Shown here: one piece after another, positions 9,263 to 16,908 of the stretch
How positions within the stretch are numbered: position 1 is the first letter of the stretch
Layout of the letters: each line of letters opens with the position of its first letter
Source: Shewanella psychropiezotolerans
GTDB lineage: Bacteria; Pseudomonadota; Gammaproteobacteria; Enterobacterales; Shewanellaceae
Assembly: GCF_007197555.1 (NCBI RefSeq)
Contig: NZ_CP041614.1
Location: forward strand, 744,001-808,000
Length of the DNA stretch: 64,000 nt
Direction: 5' to 3'
Translations under genes and position numbers: made by a program
Notes under the pieces: model-generated
The model's input: only the letters and a program-made list of their open reading frames with translations
Told to the model about the DNA's origin: nothing
The model's database searches: none

Positions 9263-10315
9263 TTAATTTACTTCCGCTAAACCAAATTGACTCAATTCCT
9301 CTCTGGTCATCCAATGCTCCCCCTCTGTCGGAGCAGCGTTTAGTGTAAACAAATAAAATGGAATACCTTTTTCACCTAGCATTTTATTGAAGTAAGACCC
9401 TTGTTTATGATGACTTTCATTAGAAAATGGAATCTCTAACGCAACTTTTCCGTCACCAGCCCAACTATGAACTCCAACCTGTTTATGTAAACTAATCTCA
9501 ATATCGCTATTTTTACTGTTAACAACTCTCTCAATGCCTGCTGAGAATAAATCGGTGCCTCCTGAAAATACAGAACCATTAGTACTAACTATAGTGTTCA
9601 TTCGTCGTTCTCTAATCAGTAGCCCTGTATACATGTTAATATCATCATCACTGGAACCATCAATGATACTGTCAAAGACGAGTGTCATTTTTAAAGCAGG
9701 ATCTAAACTATTAACCAACTGTTCTAATTTAAGGTAGCTTGAAAATCCGAGATCTGAGCTCTCGTCAAACTCCGGGAAAACATTAACAGTTTTTAAAGTA
9801 ATGCTATTATCAGTCGACTCTAGCACCTCAAAAGAAGTAGATCCCATAAAATTAACATATTCTGAAAACTCTAATCTCACATCATTACCATTTAAAGTCG
9901 ATTGAATTAATATTAAACCCTCATTTTTGCTTCGCTTATCGGCTGAGCAGCTAAATAACTTACGTTCTGTTTGGATATGTAATATACAAGACTGAGACCC
10001 CTCCATATTATCTAAGATGGGGATAAGCATATCTATTTCTTTTCCTGCATTACTCTTTATTTTAAGTAAATAAAAAGCTTCGACTTCATCCTTAGAAAGA
10101 GTTGTTTTTCCATATAATAAAGAAAAAGAATCATCACCTATCGATAAATTAAATGAATTTAAAATATTCTGACGTTGTGAAATTATACTTTCTTTATCTG
10201 TAGTAAAATCATAATCAATTTCAGGTTCTTTTAAAGGTGCTGCCCCCGCGTCGCCACAAGCCGATAATAATATAATGCTTAAGTTAAAAGCTATTATCTT
10301 TTTAATCGTTTTCAT
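9263..10315 (-). CDS. Periplasmic lipoprotein with ClpP/crotonase-like C-terminal domain
   Basis: The start is set at the ATG encoding MKTIKKIIAF, because it opens a classical lipoprotein signal (positive N-terminus, hydrophobic stretch, lipobox LLSAC with Cys near residue 20); an in-frame ATG at 10393 would only add an unlikely 26-residue leader. The mature 330-residue protein has a poorly characterised N-terminal half. The C-terminal 100 residues carry a pattern I associate with COG3904-type periplasmic ClpP-like proteins: SGGTDLFSAG, then VGVHSWAG, then YFNKMLG, YLFTLNAAP and HWMTREELSQFGL at the end. Whether the Ser/His/Asp triad is complete is not clear. The gene is AT-rich, stands alone and is flanked by IS6 relics, suggesting transfer. 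Confidence 0.7.
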   Translation of the reverse strand: MKTIKKIIAFNLSIILLSACGDAGAAPLKEPEIDYDFTTDKESIISQRQNILNSFNLSIGDDSFSLLYGKTTLSKDEVEAFYLLKIKSNAGKEIDMLIPILDNMEGSQSCILHIQTERKLFSCSADKRSKNEGLILIQSTLNGNDVRLEFSEYVNFMGSTSFEVLESTDNSITLKTVNVFPEFDESSDLGFSSYLKLEQLVNSLDPALKMTLVFDSIIDGSSDDDINMYTGLLIRERRMNTIVSTNGSVFSGGTDLFSAGIERVVNSKNSDIEISLHKQVGVHSWAGDGKVALEIPFSNESHHKQGSYFNKMLGEKGIPFYLFTLNAAPTEGEHWMTREELSQFGLAEVN

Positions 10316-10397
10316 TGCCTTATAATAAATATCCACCAAATAGTATGCGTTAGTGTCGATTCTATTTATTCTCAAGATTCCAATTCTAAACATTTAT

Positions 10398-10600
10398 GTA
10401 CCTTTTCACGTAGATTCCATTCATTTACTATGAGCCAGAGATTCTGCACTTTCTCTCTGAACATGAGTCGATTTGCGGCGGACATTGATAGCCCACAGTT
10501 AAAATCGAGTGACCAATATGGATATTTCGCTCAATAAATATCTTTTCGATTTCACGAGAACCACTTTTTAAACTTAATTTAAGGTTCATATAATAACACT
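10398..10600 (-). mobile_element. Strongly diverged IS6-family transposase fragment
   Basis: This stretch aligns base for base, with many substitutions, to the 5' half of the intact transposase (about 13060-13250). The best-preserved block is at 10506-10555, where GAGTGACCAATATGGATATT corresponds to the intact GAGTGGTCAAAATGGATATT. No frame is open. It is more diverged than the relic at 8517, so it represents an older or different IS6 insertion. Confidence 0.65.
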
Positions 10601-11440
10601 GAATAAATTATTCAATTGAGTAATGCTAAGCCTTAGAAATCAAGGCGGAAATATATTATAGAAAACCCCTCTGTCAGAATAATATAGCCGAACTAATTCC
10701 ATACCATCAACTAAATCCCCTGCTGAATTTTCAATTATCCCATACCATTTCTTAAAGTTCGTTGTTGCTTATAACCCATAGCAACGAATTCGCTGGAATC
10801 CTTTAGGCAGAATATGTTACACCATGCGACCAATAAACACCTCAGGTTCAACACATCATATTCACGCTGCTTACTTTTGTGTTATTGATAATAAATAATA
10901 TATCCATTGATAACACGGGTTATCCTCGATATTCCTATTGGTGGGGAAGCTAAGTACTTAGTCCGATATTTTAGTAACCCTTAATGATACGTCTTTACCA
11001 TTTCTGGGAAGTACGTAGAATCCCTTAGGGTGTTTAACCCAGAGCCCATTAATAATTTCAGCTGGTTCAAGATATAAATATCAACCGATTTCACAGCTCA
11101 GAAACACTTAAGGTTAAATAAGGATACCTATTAAACTCTACAAGAGTAAATTAAATCACAATTTAAACCTATTAATAGCTGTCTTATTAGGCAGTTAAAG
11201 TTAACTTTAAAATTAGTCATAATTTATGTAGCTTTGCTCTATACCAATAATGCTAACCCTAAGCAAATAGTATAATTAAAGCGTTTTTTGAAACATAACC
11301 GTTTCGCTCGCTCTTTTGTAAATTCTAAGCTGCGCCACTGTTAAGCCAATGCTTATCATGCCACTTCAAAATTTAAGAACTACAAAAATCAACTCATCTT
11401 CTGCAGTATTCAATGTGGCTCTCTATGAGCCGTGATTAAT
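10601..11440. other. AT-rich gene-free stretch
   Basis: I see no gene here. All six frames are broken by frequent stops. Composition is AT-rich like the flanking lipoprotein genes. The last bases lead into the ribosome site of the lipoprotein gene at 11464. Confidence 0.6.
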
Positions 11441-11463
11441 GAAGGAGATAAAAGGAATATAAA

Positions 11464-12420
11464 GTGCACATTGCCATAAAAACCACAGCAGTAGCTATTA
11501 GCTTATCTTTACTTAGCGCATGTGGTGGTTCAAGTTCGGATGAGGGGGATAAAACCGTCCCTTCTCAATCAAAAGTAAACCCTGCTTACTTTGAAAATGG
11601 TATTAAAATTGTAAAAAAAGATTATCTACCTTTACATCTAAATATTATCAGCATGAGAGATGAGGGCATTAATTTTTCTATTGGATTACCTAAAAACAAT
11701 GGATATTCAGGTTTAACTTCTTCAAACTTGAATAAAACTAATTCTAATATGACTCAACAAGTGTGGCGTAGTGGTCATGATCAAAGTATTCAAATCCACA
11801 TGAGTAAAGTGAATGAAAAATTAAAACTGAAAGTGAATAACAGAGATGGTAATAAACCGTGGAAGCTAGAAAGAGATATTAACGTCGCCAAGGACGCTGG
11901 CTATTTGATTGTTACTCCCCAAGAAGCGGATATTGAAGGTGTAGAGCCAGTTGCATTTGTGGAAGGACTAGATAGTAATGCACAAGCTGACTTTTATTTT
12001 AGCATTATAAATCGGTTTTCAGATCCGACTTTAGGCTCTACTGATTCCAATATCTGCCTGGCGGCTGTTAGCCAGATCAGTGATGCCGTTTACCTAATTA
12101 GCGCATCGTTGAAACAAGGGAAGGCGACAGAATTACACAACCTTTCAATGTTAGATCAAATTTGGAGTTTAGCAGTGGTGACAAAAGCTAAGTTGAATGT
12201 TCTAGACGTATCAACTCTGCCTACTGATGAACAATTAACCGGGATCCAAGGAATATGCCCTGACTTTACTGTGGGGAATGGTGAAACACTCAGATTACTA
12301 AATCCTAAAGTGACCCCATCTTCAATGACTGCAAATATCATCTACAGTCCTTCACCTGGAGAAGTCGCATTTACTGATACCAGCGTAGGTTTAGCAAGCT
12401 TGGCTTGGGAAAGCGAATAA
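11464..12420 (+). CDS. Putative lipoprotein of unknown function, 318 aa
   Basis: The start is a GTG preceded by AAGGAGATAAAAGGA, giving a lipoprotein signal peptide with lipobox LLSAC (Cys near residue 20) followed by a Gly/Ser/Asp-rich tether. The mature part is polar and mixed alpha/beta, with two cysteines (in CLAAVSQ and GICPDF) that could form a disulphide in the periplasm. No conserved family is recognised. It is AT-rich, monocistronic and lies immediately before an IS6 element; a hairpin at 12473-12505 follows the stop and may end its transcript. Together with the lipoprotein at 9263 it is probably horizontally acquired. Confidence 0.7.
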   Translation: MHIAIKTTAVAISLSLLSACGGSSSDEGDKTVPSQSKVNPAYFENGIKIVKKDYLPLHLNIISMRDEGINFSIGLPKNNGYSGLTSSNLNKTNSNMTQQVWRSGHDQSIQIHMSKVNEKLKLKVNNRDGNKPWKLERDINVAKDAGYLIVTPQEADIEGVEPVAFVEGLDSNAQADFYFSIINRFSDPTLGSTDSNICLAAVSQISDAVYLISASLKQGKATELHNLSMLDQIWSLAVVTKAKLNVLDVSTLPTDEQLTGIQGICPDFTVGNGETLRLLNPKVTPSSMTANIIYSPSPGEVAFTDTSVGLASLAWESE

Positions 12421-12472
12421 CAAAATTTGCTGTGATCTTTCTGGTGTGAGTTCACCGCAAAGTCGTCGCTTC

Positions 12473-12505
12473 AGTTACTTAGGCCTTTTTAAGGCCTAAG
12501 TAACT
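12473..12505. terminator. Long perfect hairpin after lipoprotein gene
   Basis: A 13-bp stem, AGTTACTTAGGCC pairing with GGCCTAAGTAACT, closes a 7-base TTTTTAA loop. It sits 53 bases after the lipoprotein stop codon. No T-run follows; instead the next base begins an IS6-end-like sequence. A role as transcription terminator is plausible but not certain. Confidence 0.5.
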
Positions 12506-12517
12506 GGTTCTGTCGCA
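12506..12517. repeat. Orphan IS6 terminal repeat copy
   Basis: GGTTCTGTCGCA repeats the first 12 bases of the IS6 terminal inverted repeat, about 37 bases outside the left end of the intact element and directly abutting the hairpin. It is either the relic of an earlier insertion or a second end left by a partial excision. Confidence 0.6.
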
Positions 12518-12542
12518 TCTTGAAGGTTCATGAGTGCTCTCA

Positions 12543-13366
12543 GGGTTCTGTCGCAAACTGAGATCTCGCCGCTATAATTTGAGGGCGCAGTATCTCTCAG
12601 ATACAATTAGGCTGCCAAAGAATAAAATGGTTCCCATGGTGTCATCATTTCAGTAGTGTTCATTTGTCCTTGCTTAATCATGGACCAAAGCTCAAAACCC
12701 GCTAGGGTCGATTCAGTCCCTTCCCAAGACTTCCAGCCCAAACATTGATGCATTTTGCCTTTCACTTTTCGATGGCTTTGCTCGACAATATTATTCAGAT
12801 ATTTGATAGCCAAAATCTCAATCATAAACAGCATATGTCCAGACAGCCAAAGACGAATATTGATGGTATCTAATGCTGCGGCATTCGCACCACTTTTATC
12901 AATGACAACCTTTTCAGGTAAACCATGTTGGTTGATGGCTTTATTGAAAAATGCCCGTGCCGCTGGCTCATCACGGGTTTCACTCAAATAAAAATCAATA
13001 ATAGCGCCGAATTTATCCACGGCTCGATAATAGTAAACCCATTTCCCTTTCACCTTAATATAGGTCTCATCCATCCGCCACGAACCGGATACTCGACGCT
13101 TTCTTCGCCTAAACATGGCTTCGAGCTGAGGGGCATACTTGATAACCCAACGATTCAAGGTTGAGTGGTCAAAATGGATATTCCGCTCAGAGAATATCTC
13201 CTCAATTTCTCGGTAACTGAGTTTGTAGGCCAGGTAATAACGAAGCGCCCGCATGATAATATTTTGCGGATAATGCCGACCAGAGAAATTGAGTTTCATA
13301 AACCAAAATCATGAAGAGGGGGGGGGGCAAAATCATAAACTATCACTGCTATTTGCGACAGAACCC
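12543..13366 (-). mobile_element. IS6-family insertion sequence, complete, 824 bp
   Basis: The element is bounded by a perfect 15-bp terminal inverted repeat, GGGTTCTGTCGCAAA at 12543-12557 and its complement at 13352-13366, and contains a single transposase gene. The length of about 0.82 kb is typical of the IS6/IS26 family. The 8-bp flanks (TGCTCTCA on the left, ATATTAGA on the right) do not match, so there is no target duplication; this fits cointegrate or deletion events common to the family. A run of ten Gs near 13318-13327 lies just upstream of the transposase start. Confidence 0.9.
12607..13299 (-). CDS. IS6-family DDE transposase
   Basis: The 230-residue transposase matches IS26-like enzymes in length and layout. 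An N-terminal HTH-like region (YKLSYREIEEIFSERNI) is followed by the DDE catalytic triad: D in WRMDETYIKVKG, D in VVIDKSGAN, and E in NIVEQSHRKVKGK, the last being the family's usual Glu followed by a K/R-rich helix. The reading frame is intact and both element ends are present, so the enzyme may be active. It lies on the minus strand inside the 824-bp element. Relics of the same family at 8517 and 10398 show repeated IS6 activity here. Confidence 0.92.
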   Translation of the reverse strand: MKLNFSGRHYPQNIIMRALRYYLAYKLSYREIEEIFSERNIHFDHSTLNRWVIKYAPQLEAMFRRRKRRVSGSWRMDETYIKVKGKWVYYYRAVDKFGAIIDFYLSETRDEPAARAFFNKAINQHGLPEKVVIDKSGANAAALDTINIRLWLSGHMLFMIEILAIKYLNNIVEQSHRKVKGKMHQCLGWKSWEGTESTLAGFELWSMIKQGQMNTTEMMTPWEPFYSLAA

Positions 13367-13660
13367 ATATTAGAGATAGGATGATGTTTGTGGTGAGGCA
13401 AGGTCAACATTTAAGAATTAAACTGCTCACGGAAACCCCGTCGTCGATCACGTTCAAAAGTTATAATCCAGAATATCCTGATGAAGTTTATCCTTGCAAT
13501 GAACTTCAGGATTTTGAAGTGATTGGCCAGGTTATCTGGTTCTCAACCCCCATTTAATGCTGACAATGAGACTATTATTGGCATTTAAACATCATTGACT
13601 CTACCGCCAATGAAGGGGGGGCTGGCTTGCAGTGTAAGGCTATCATATCGCTTTCTAAAT

Positions 13661-14785
13661 TTACTTTTTAGGCTGATAGTGGCTGAACGTATTGCTGTCT
13701 TTGGTCATTAGTGTGACAAATTTAGGGTGGACAAATAACTTCTCTTTGCCCGATTGCACCTCTTCAAGCACTCCGATGTCACATAGCTGCTTTAAGTAGA
13801 CAGAGGCAGTTTGGCGTTTTGCTAAGCCGTTTTCAACGAGGTTTTGAATGCGGCAATAGGGCTGCTCGAAGATCACCTGTACTAGCTCATAGCTGTAGAT
13901 TTTAGGTAGCTGAAGACGTATATGCTCTGTGGTGTGCTCTATGAGCTCACGGGCTGCAGCGATTTTGTGGGTAGTCCACTTGGCGGTTTGCTCTACGGCA
14001 TTAAGGATAAAGATTATCCACGGCTGCCATTCTTGTTTACTGGTCACGTTGAGCAGCAAGCGGTAGTAATCCTGCTTGTTAGCGACGATATAACGGCTGA
14101 GGTACAGGATAGGAGCACTCAGCAGTTGTTGGTCGATAAGGTAGAGGATATTAAGTACACGACCAGTACGGCCATTACCATCAGTAAATGGGTGAATAGC
14201 TTCAAATTGGTAATGAGCCATGGCCATCTTGATTAGTGGGTCTACATCATCTTGATTATGTAGAAAGGCTTCCCAGTTACTTAGCAAGTCACGAATTACG
14301 TTCTCGCCTACTGGTGGAGTATAGATAACTTCACCAGTGGCCTGATTGGTTAAGCTAGTACCTGGTACTTTACGCACATCCATCTGTACCGATTTAATGG
14401 TACTGCAAATCTCTAATGCGGTGGTAATACATAAAGGCCTGCTGGTCAGTTCTGTAAAGCCTTGGTATAGGGCAGTGCGATAACGAAGCGCTTCTTTGGT
14501 CATGGGGTCGGCTTGGCTATCTTCCTGAGCGTACTGAAACAGCTTGTCGGTGGTAGTGACAATGTTTTCTATCTCACTACTGCCTTGCGCTTCAAGCAGC
14601 GGCAGTAGGTTGATGAGTAGCCCTTGGTTTGGCAGCAGCTCACCCGCTTGCTTTAGTTCGGCAAGGGCGGCACGTGCAGGAATACAGGCTTTTAGTACGG
14701 GTAAGGTTTCGGCTAACTCCCCAAGATCGCTCTCTAGCGGTAGTAGGGGTATATGGTTGTATGCTTGTTCAGCTTGCCATTTCAT
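13661..14785 (-). CDS. Fic-domain AMP-transferase with N-terminal inhibitory helix
   Basis: Fic proteins transfer AMP from ATP to hydroxyl side chains of target proteins. The core motif HPFTDGNGR is intact at residues 198-206. An N-terminal inhibitory helix motif, SSEIEN (consensus [S/T]xxxE[G/N]), lies at 69-74, making this a class II, self-inhibited enzyme like SoFic of Shewanella oneidensis, which has similar size (374 here) and a winged-helix C-terminus; here that region (residues about 300-360) includes the HTH-like QNLVENGLAKRQTASVYLKQL. The start is taken at MKWQAEQ, where SoFic-like proteins begin, rather than the in-frame ATG at 14845. The C-terminal winged helix and the palindromes upstream suggest autoregulation. 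Confidence 0.9.
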   Translation of the reverse strand: MKWQAEQAYNHIPLLPLESDLGELAETLPVLKACIPARAALAELKQAGELLPNQGLLINLLPLLEAQGSSEIENIVTTTDKLFQYAQEDSQADPMTKEALRYRTALYQGFTELTSRPLCITTALEICSTIKSVQMDVRKVPGTSLTNQATGEVIYTPPVGENVIRDLLSNWEAFLHNQDDVDPLIKMAMAHYQFEAIHPFTDGNGRTGRVLNILYLIDQQLLSAPILYLSRYIVANKQDYYRLLLNVTSKQEWQPWIIFILNAVEQTAKWTTHKIAAARELIEHTTEHIRLQLPKIYSYELVQVIFEQPYCRIQNLVENGLAKRQTASVYLKQLCDIGVLEEVQSGKEKLFVHPKFVTLMTKDSNTFSHYQPKK

Positions 14786-14833
14786 GTTCAAAAAACCCTT
14801 TTTTTCGACATAAATAGATATTGCTGTGAGCTT

Positions 14834-14852
14834 ATGTCGATTCAATCGACAT
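14834..14852. promoter_or_regulatory. Palindromic operator candidate upstream of fic
   Basis: ATGTCGATTCAATCGACAT is a perfect 19-bp palindrome 49 bases upstream of the fic start codon. Half-sites recur at 14805-14811 (TCGACAT) and 14884-14892 (AATCGACAT), and a second imperfect palindrome TGTCG-ATTG-CGACA lies at 14916-14929. The clustering suggests several binding sites for one dimeric regulator, possibly the winged helix of Fic itself. Confidence 0.55.
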
Positions 14853-14932
14853 GTAAAGAAAACATGTTTATAAAAATTGATTTAATCGACATGAAGTGCA
14901 TTTTATGAGTCATTATGTCGATTGCGACAACA

Positions 14933-14999
14933 TGTATAGAAAGTGCTGATATCTATACAGGTAAAATTTATATGTATAGAAAACGCGAATCCCTATACA
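14933..14999. repeat. Two inverted-repeat units spaced exactly 40 bp apart
   Basis: TGTATAG-N13-CTATACA occurs at 14933-14959 and again at 14973-14999; arm sequence and 13-base spacer length are identical while the spacer sequences differ. The distance between units is 40 bases, close to four helical turns. This suggests tandem binding sites for a second regulator in the fic upstream region. Confidence 0.55.
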
Positions 15000-15000
15000 T

Positions 15001-15304
15001 ACTGCTACTACACGCTAACCAGCTTGCCAAAGGTACTAATTAAGAACATCACGTACGGTATTTAGTAGGTCATGAAAGGGTACTAACTACTTTTTAGAAC
15101 TGATTCAACACCTGAGATGGAAGCGTTGATTCAATGAACCATGATGAAGATGTTAAACAAGTAAACTTCATTACCTCTAAAACTGGTATCAAAAAACACT
15201 CGTATATTGATATCAGCTTTCTCTACTTAATATCGGTATCATAAAATTAGGGTCTATCTTTGATGGCACTTTAATTATTTGATACCTCAATACTTGATAC
15301 CTTC
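15001..15304. other. Gene-free stretch between fic control region and phage remnant
   Basis: I see no coding signal or RNA gene here. The sequence contains scattered GGTACTAAT/TAGTACC-like words but no convincing structure. Confidence 0.5.
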
Positions 15305-15905
15305 TATAAAAGTGAGTGACCCATGCTTCATCATATTTGGACTGGTCGCCAAGGCCTGCGGTGTTGGCTGGAATAATTCCAACTAAGCTAGGTGCGAGTC
15401 GAGCACTTCTTGGGCGCTGACGTTCTTCACATTCATAAACTCATCTTTCGATTCAAAGTTACCCATGGGGATGATCTGCAGTCCTTTCTCTTTACCATTG
15501 GGAATATTCACAAACTGATATCCTATTCAACTTCGGGGTCCAGGTTCGTGTCGGAGGCATTCATGATAAAGCCCATGTGAGCGTCATTGATAAAGTCTCT
15601 ACGTCTGAACAGGGTGGCTCTTCGTTAAGGAGTGCAGCTTGCAGACCGCCCAAATAATCAGGGCAACCATAGTCCTGCTGCATCCAAATAATATCTTTGG
15701 CCTTATAGCGTTTGGATTGTTGATTACGCCCGAGTACTACAGTGCTGCCTTCTTTACCCACGTAAGTGATAGCTGAGTAGGGGGAATAATCGCTCCACCT
15801 GGCGAAAGCCGTTGCGGATCTTAAGCAAAGTCACATCACCAAACTGCACCAGATTTAAAAAGCTCGCCTTAACCTCTAGCGCACCTATACAGTCAGAGAC
15901 AAAAC
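15305..15905 (-). pseudogene. P2-type phage portal protein (gpQ-like) remnant
   Basis: Reading the minus strand from about 15900 to 15305 and moving between frames recovers conserved blocks of a P2-family portal protein in the right order: FLNLVQFGDVTLLKIRN, then YGCPDYLGGLQAALLNE, then RRDFINDAHMGFIMNASD, then NIPNGKEKGLQIIPMG, then KDEFMNVKNVSAQEVL, then GIIPANTAGLGD. At least three frameshifts and several stops separate them. No capsid, terminase or other P2 gene is present nearby, so this is an isolated relic of a degraded prophage next to the ssrA attachment region. Confidence 0.75.
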
Positions 15906-16041
15906 GACTCTGAAATCTGTGTAAATGAGCAAAAGGTTTGAGTTTGGTCTAATATTTTTCATGGGGCAACATCATAGGAGGACTGAATATTTCATCATGG
16001 GATCAACTAAGTCGATATGTTTCACTATCAAGGAGTCGAAA

Positions 16042-16254
16042 ATGAAACAAGTAATAATCGTCCTAAACGTGACAATTGCTAATGATCAAGTTGTCCATGC
16101 TCGTTTACAAAGTATGACAGATTCTAAAGGTGTTGATATAACAGATAAATTCATACATTTTTGTGATGATAGAAAGCTAGTCCCTACAACTCTGATTGAA
16201 TTTGAACAAGCTAAAGATTTATTCGTTAAAGACAGCGACTCGTGGTTGCCATAA
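16042..16254 (+). CDS. Small hypothetical protein, 70 aa
   Basis: The start is chosen at 16042 because AAGGAG lies 8 bases upstream of an ATG opening MKQVIIVLNVTI; the frame itself is open from 15925 but without a ribosome site. The product is a compact alpha/beta-looking 70-residue protein, acidic at its C-terminus, with no signal peptide. No family is recognised. It lies between the phage portal relic and the left ssrA-end copy. Confidence 0.5.
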   Translation: MKQVIIVLNVTIANDQVVHARLQSMTDSKGVDITDKFIHFCDDRKLVPTTLIEFEQAKDLFVKDSDSWLP

Positions 16255-16337
16255 AACATACATGTTGTTCATTGGTAAAATCATCATCGTGGATAAAAGT
16301 TAAAGCTGTGTGGTCAATTGGTGGACATTAGATGTGA

Positions 16338-16381
16338 CAAAGGGTTAGCCTTTGTTTTAATTGGTGGGGGCGGCGGGGCTC
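16338..16381 (-). repeat. Left copy of tmRNA 3' end with terminator hairpin (att-like)
   Basis: TAATTGGTGGGGGCGGCGGGGCTC at 16358-16381 (quoted in parts: TGGTGGGGGCGGCGGGGCTC) differs by one base from the complement of the tmRNA 3' end at 42626-42645. As at the right copy, a hairpin (CAAAGG-GTTAG-CCTTTG, 16339-16355) lies on the left, in the position of the ssrA terminator. Homology is lost to the right of 16381. It is read as the left boundary (att site) of an ssrA-integrated island. Confidence 0.6.
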
Positions 16382-16908
16382 TTGTTTAGAGTGTAACTTG
16401 TTGATTTAAACTTGTTTGTGTTGTGCGTATTTTGTAGGTGTTCCATTAGGTGTTCCATTGGAAGCGAGTCACTTTGGCCTTGTGTCAGGATAGTAAGAAA
16501 AAACTTTTAAAATTTGACAAAAAAATCATCGACGGCCTTCCTCGTATCATTCTAGCAAGTAAACCCACTCTGATTATAGCCATTAATTCCACCAGCCTGT
16601 TTAACTGGCTGCTTCGAAAGTTGAAAAAAACGTCCATTGCGCTCCCCTTCAAATTCACCATGTGGTTAGCTCCAGGTTTACAGACATTTAGTGATAATCG
16701 TTATTATCATGGTGTTAGGTTCTAGTGGTCATATTGAAAGCTGTAGTTGAGTTATTGTTCATTTACAATAGTTAGCTAGAGGCAATGCCTCTAGCTAATA
16801 TGGTCTATATAAAGTATGGTTAAACTTCAGTAGCTGTAAGCTTTTTAGCAAATACTTTATGTGGAAAATGAATTAAGACGATTTTTCACGACTCTGTGAT
16901 AATTCATC
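16382..16908. other. Island left edge, no clear gene
   Basis: An open frame of 91 codons on the plus strand (16450-16725) has no ribosome site or recognisable motif and is not called. A direct repeat GGTGTTCCATT occurs twice at about 16437-16458. Palindrome copy A, listed separately, lies at 16692-16715. The stretch ends at the 3' end of rdrB. Confidence 0.5.
16692..16715. repeat. Module-flanking palindrome, copy A
   Basis: TGATAATCGTTATTATCA followed by TGGTGTT. The palindrome has 7-bp arms and a 4-base loop. Near-copies lie at 22422-22445 and 27151-27174, so the three sit on both sides of the RADAR module and of the DUF262 module. Function unknown; they could be sites where cassettes were exchanged. 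Confidence 0.55.

Noticed and set aside
14933..14999. Two regularly spaced repeats resembling a minimal CRISPR array
   Set aside because: Only two units, short 7-bp arms with differing 13-base centres and no cas genes nearby; operator-like repeats fit better.
15392..15761. Separate small ORFs on both strands
   Set aside because: The minus-strand one is a piece of the broken portal gene and the plus-strand one is its shadow; treated as one pseudogene.
16450..16725. 91-codon open frame
   Set aside because: No ribosome site, no recognisable motif, composition like non-coding flank.
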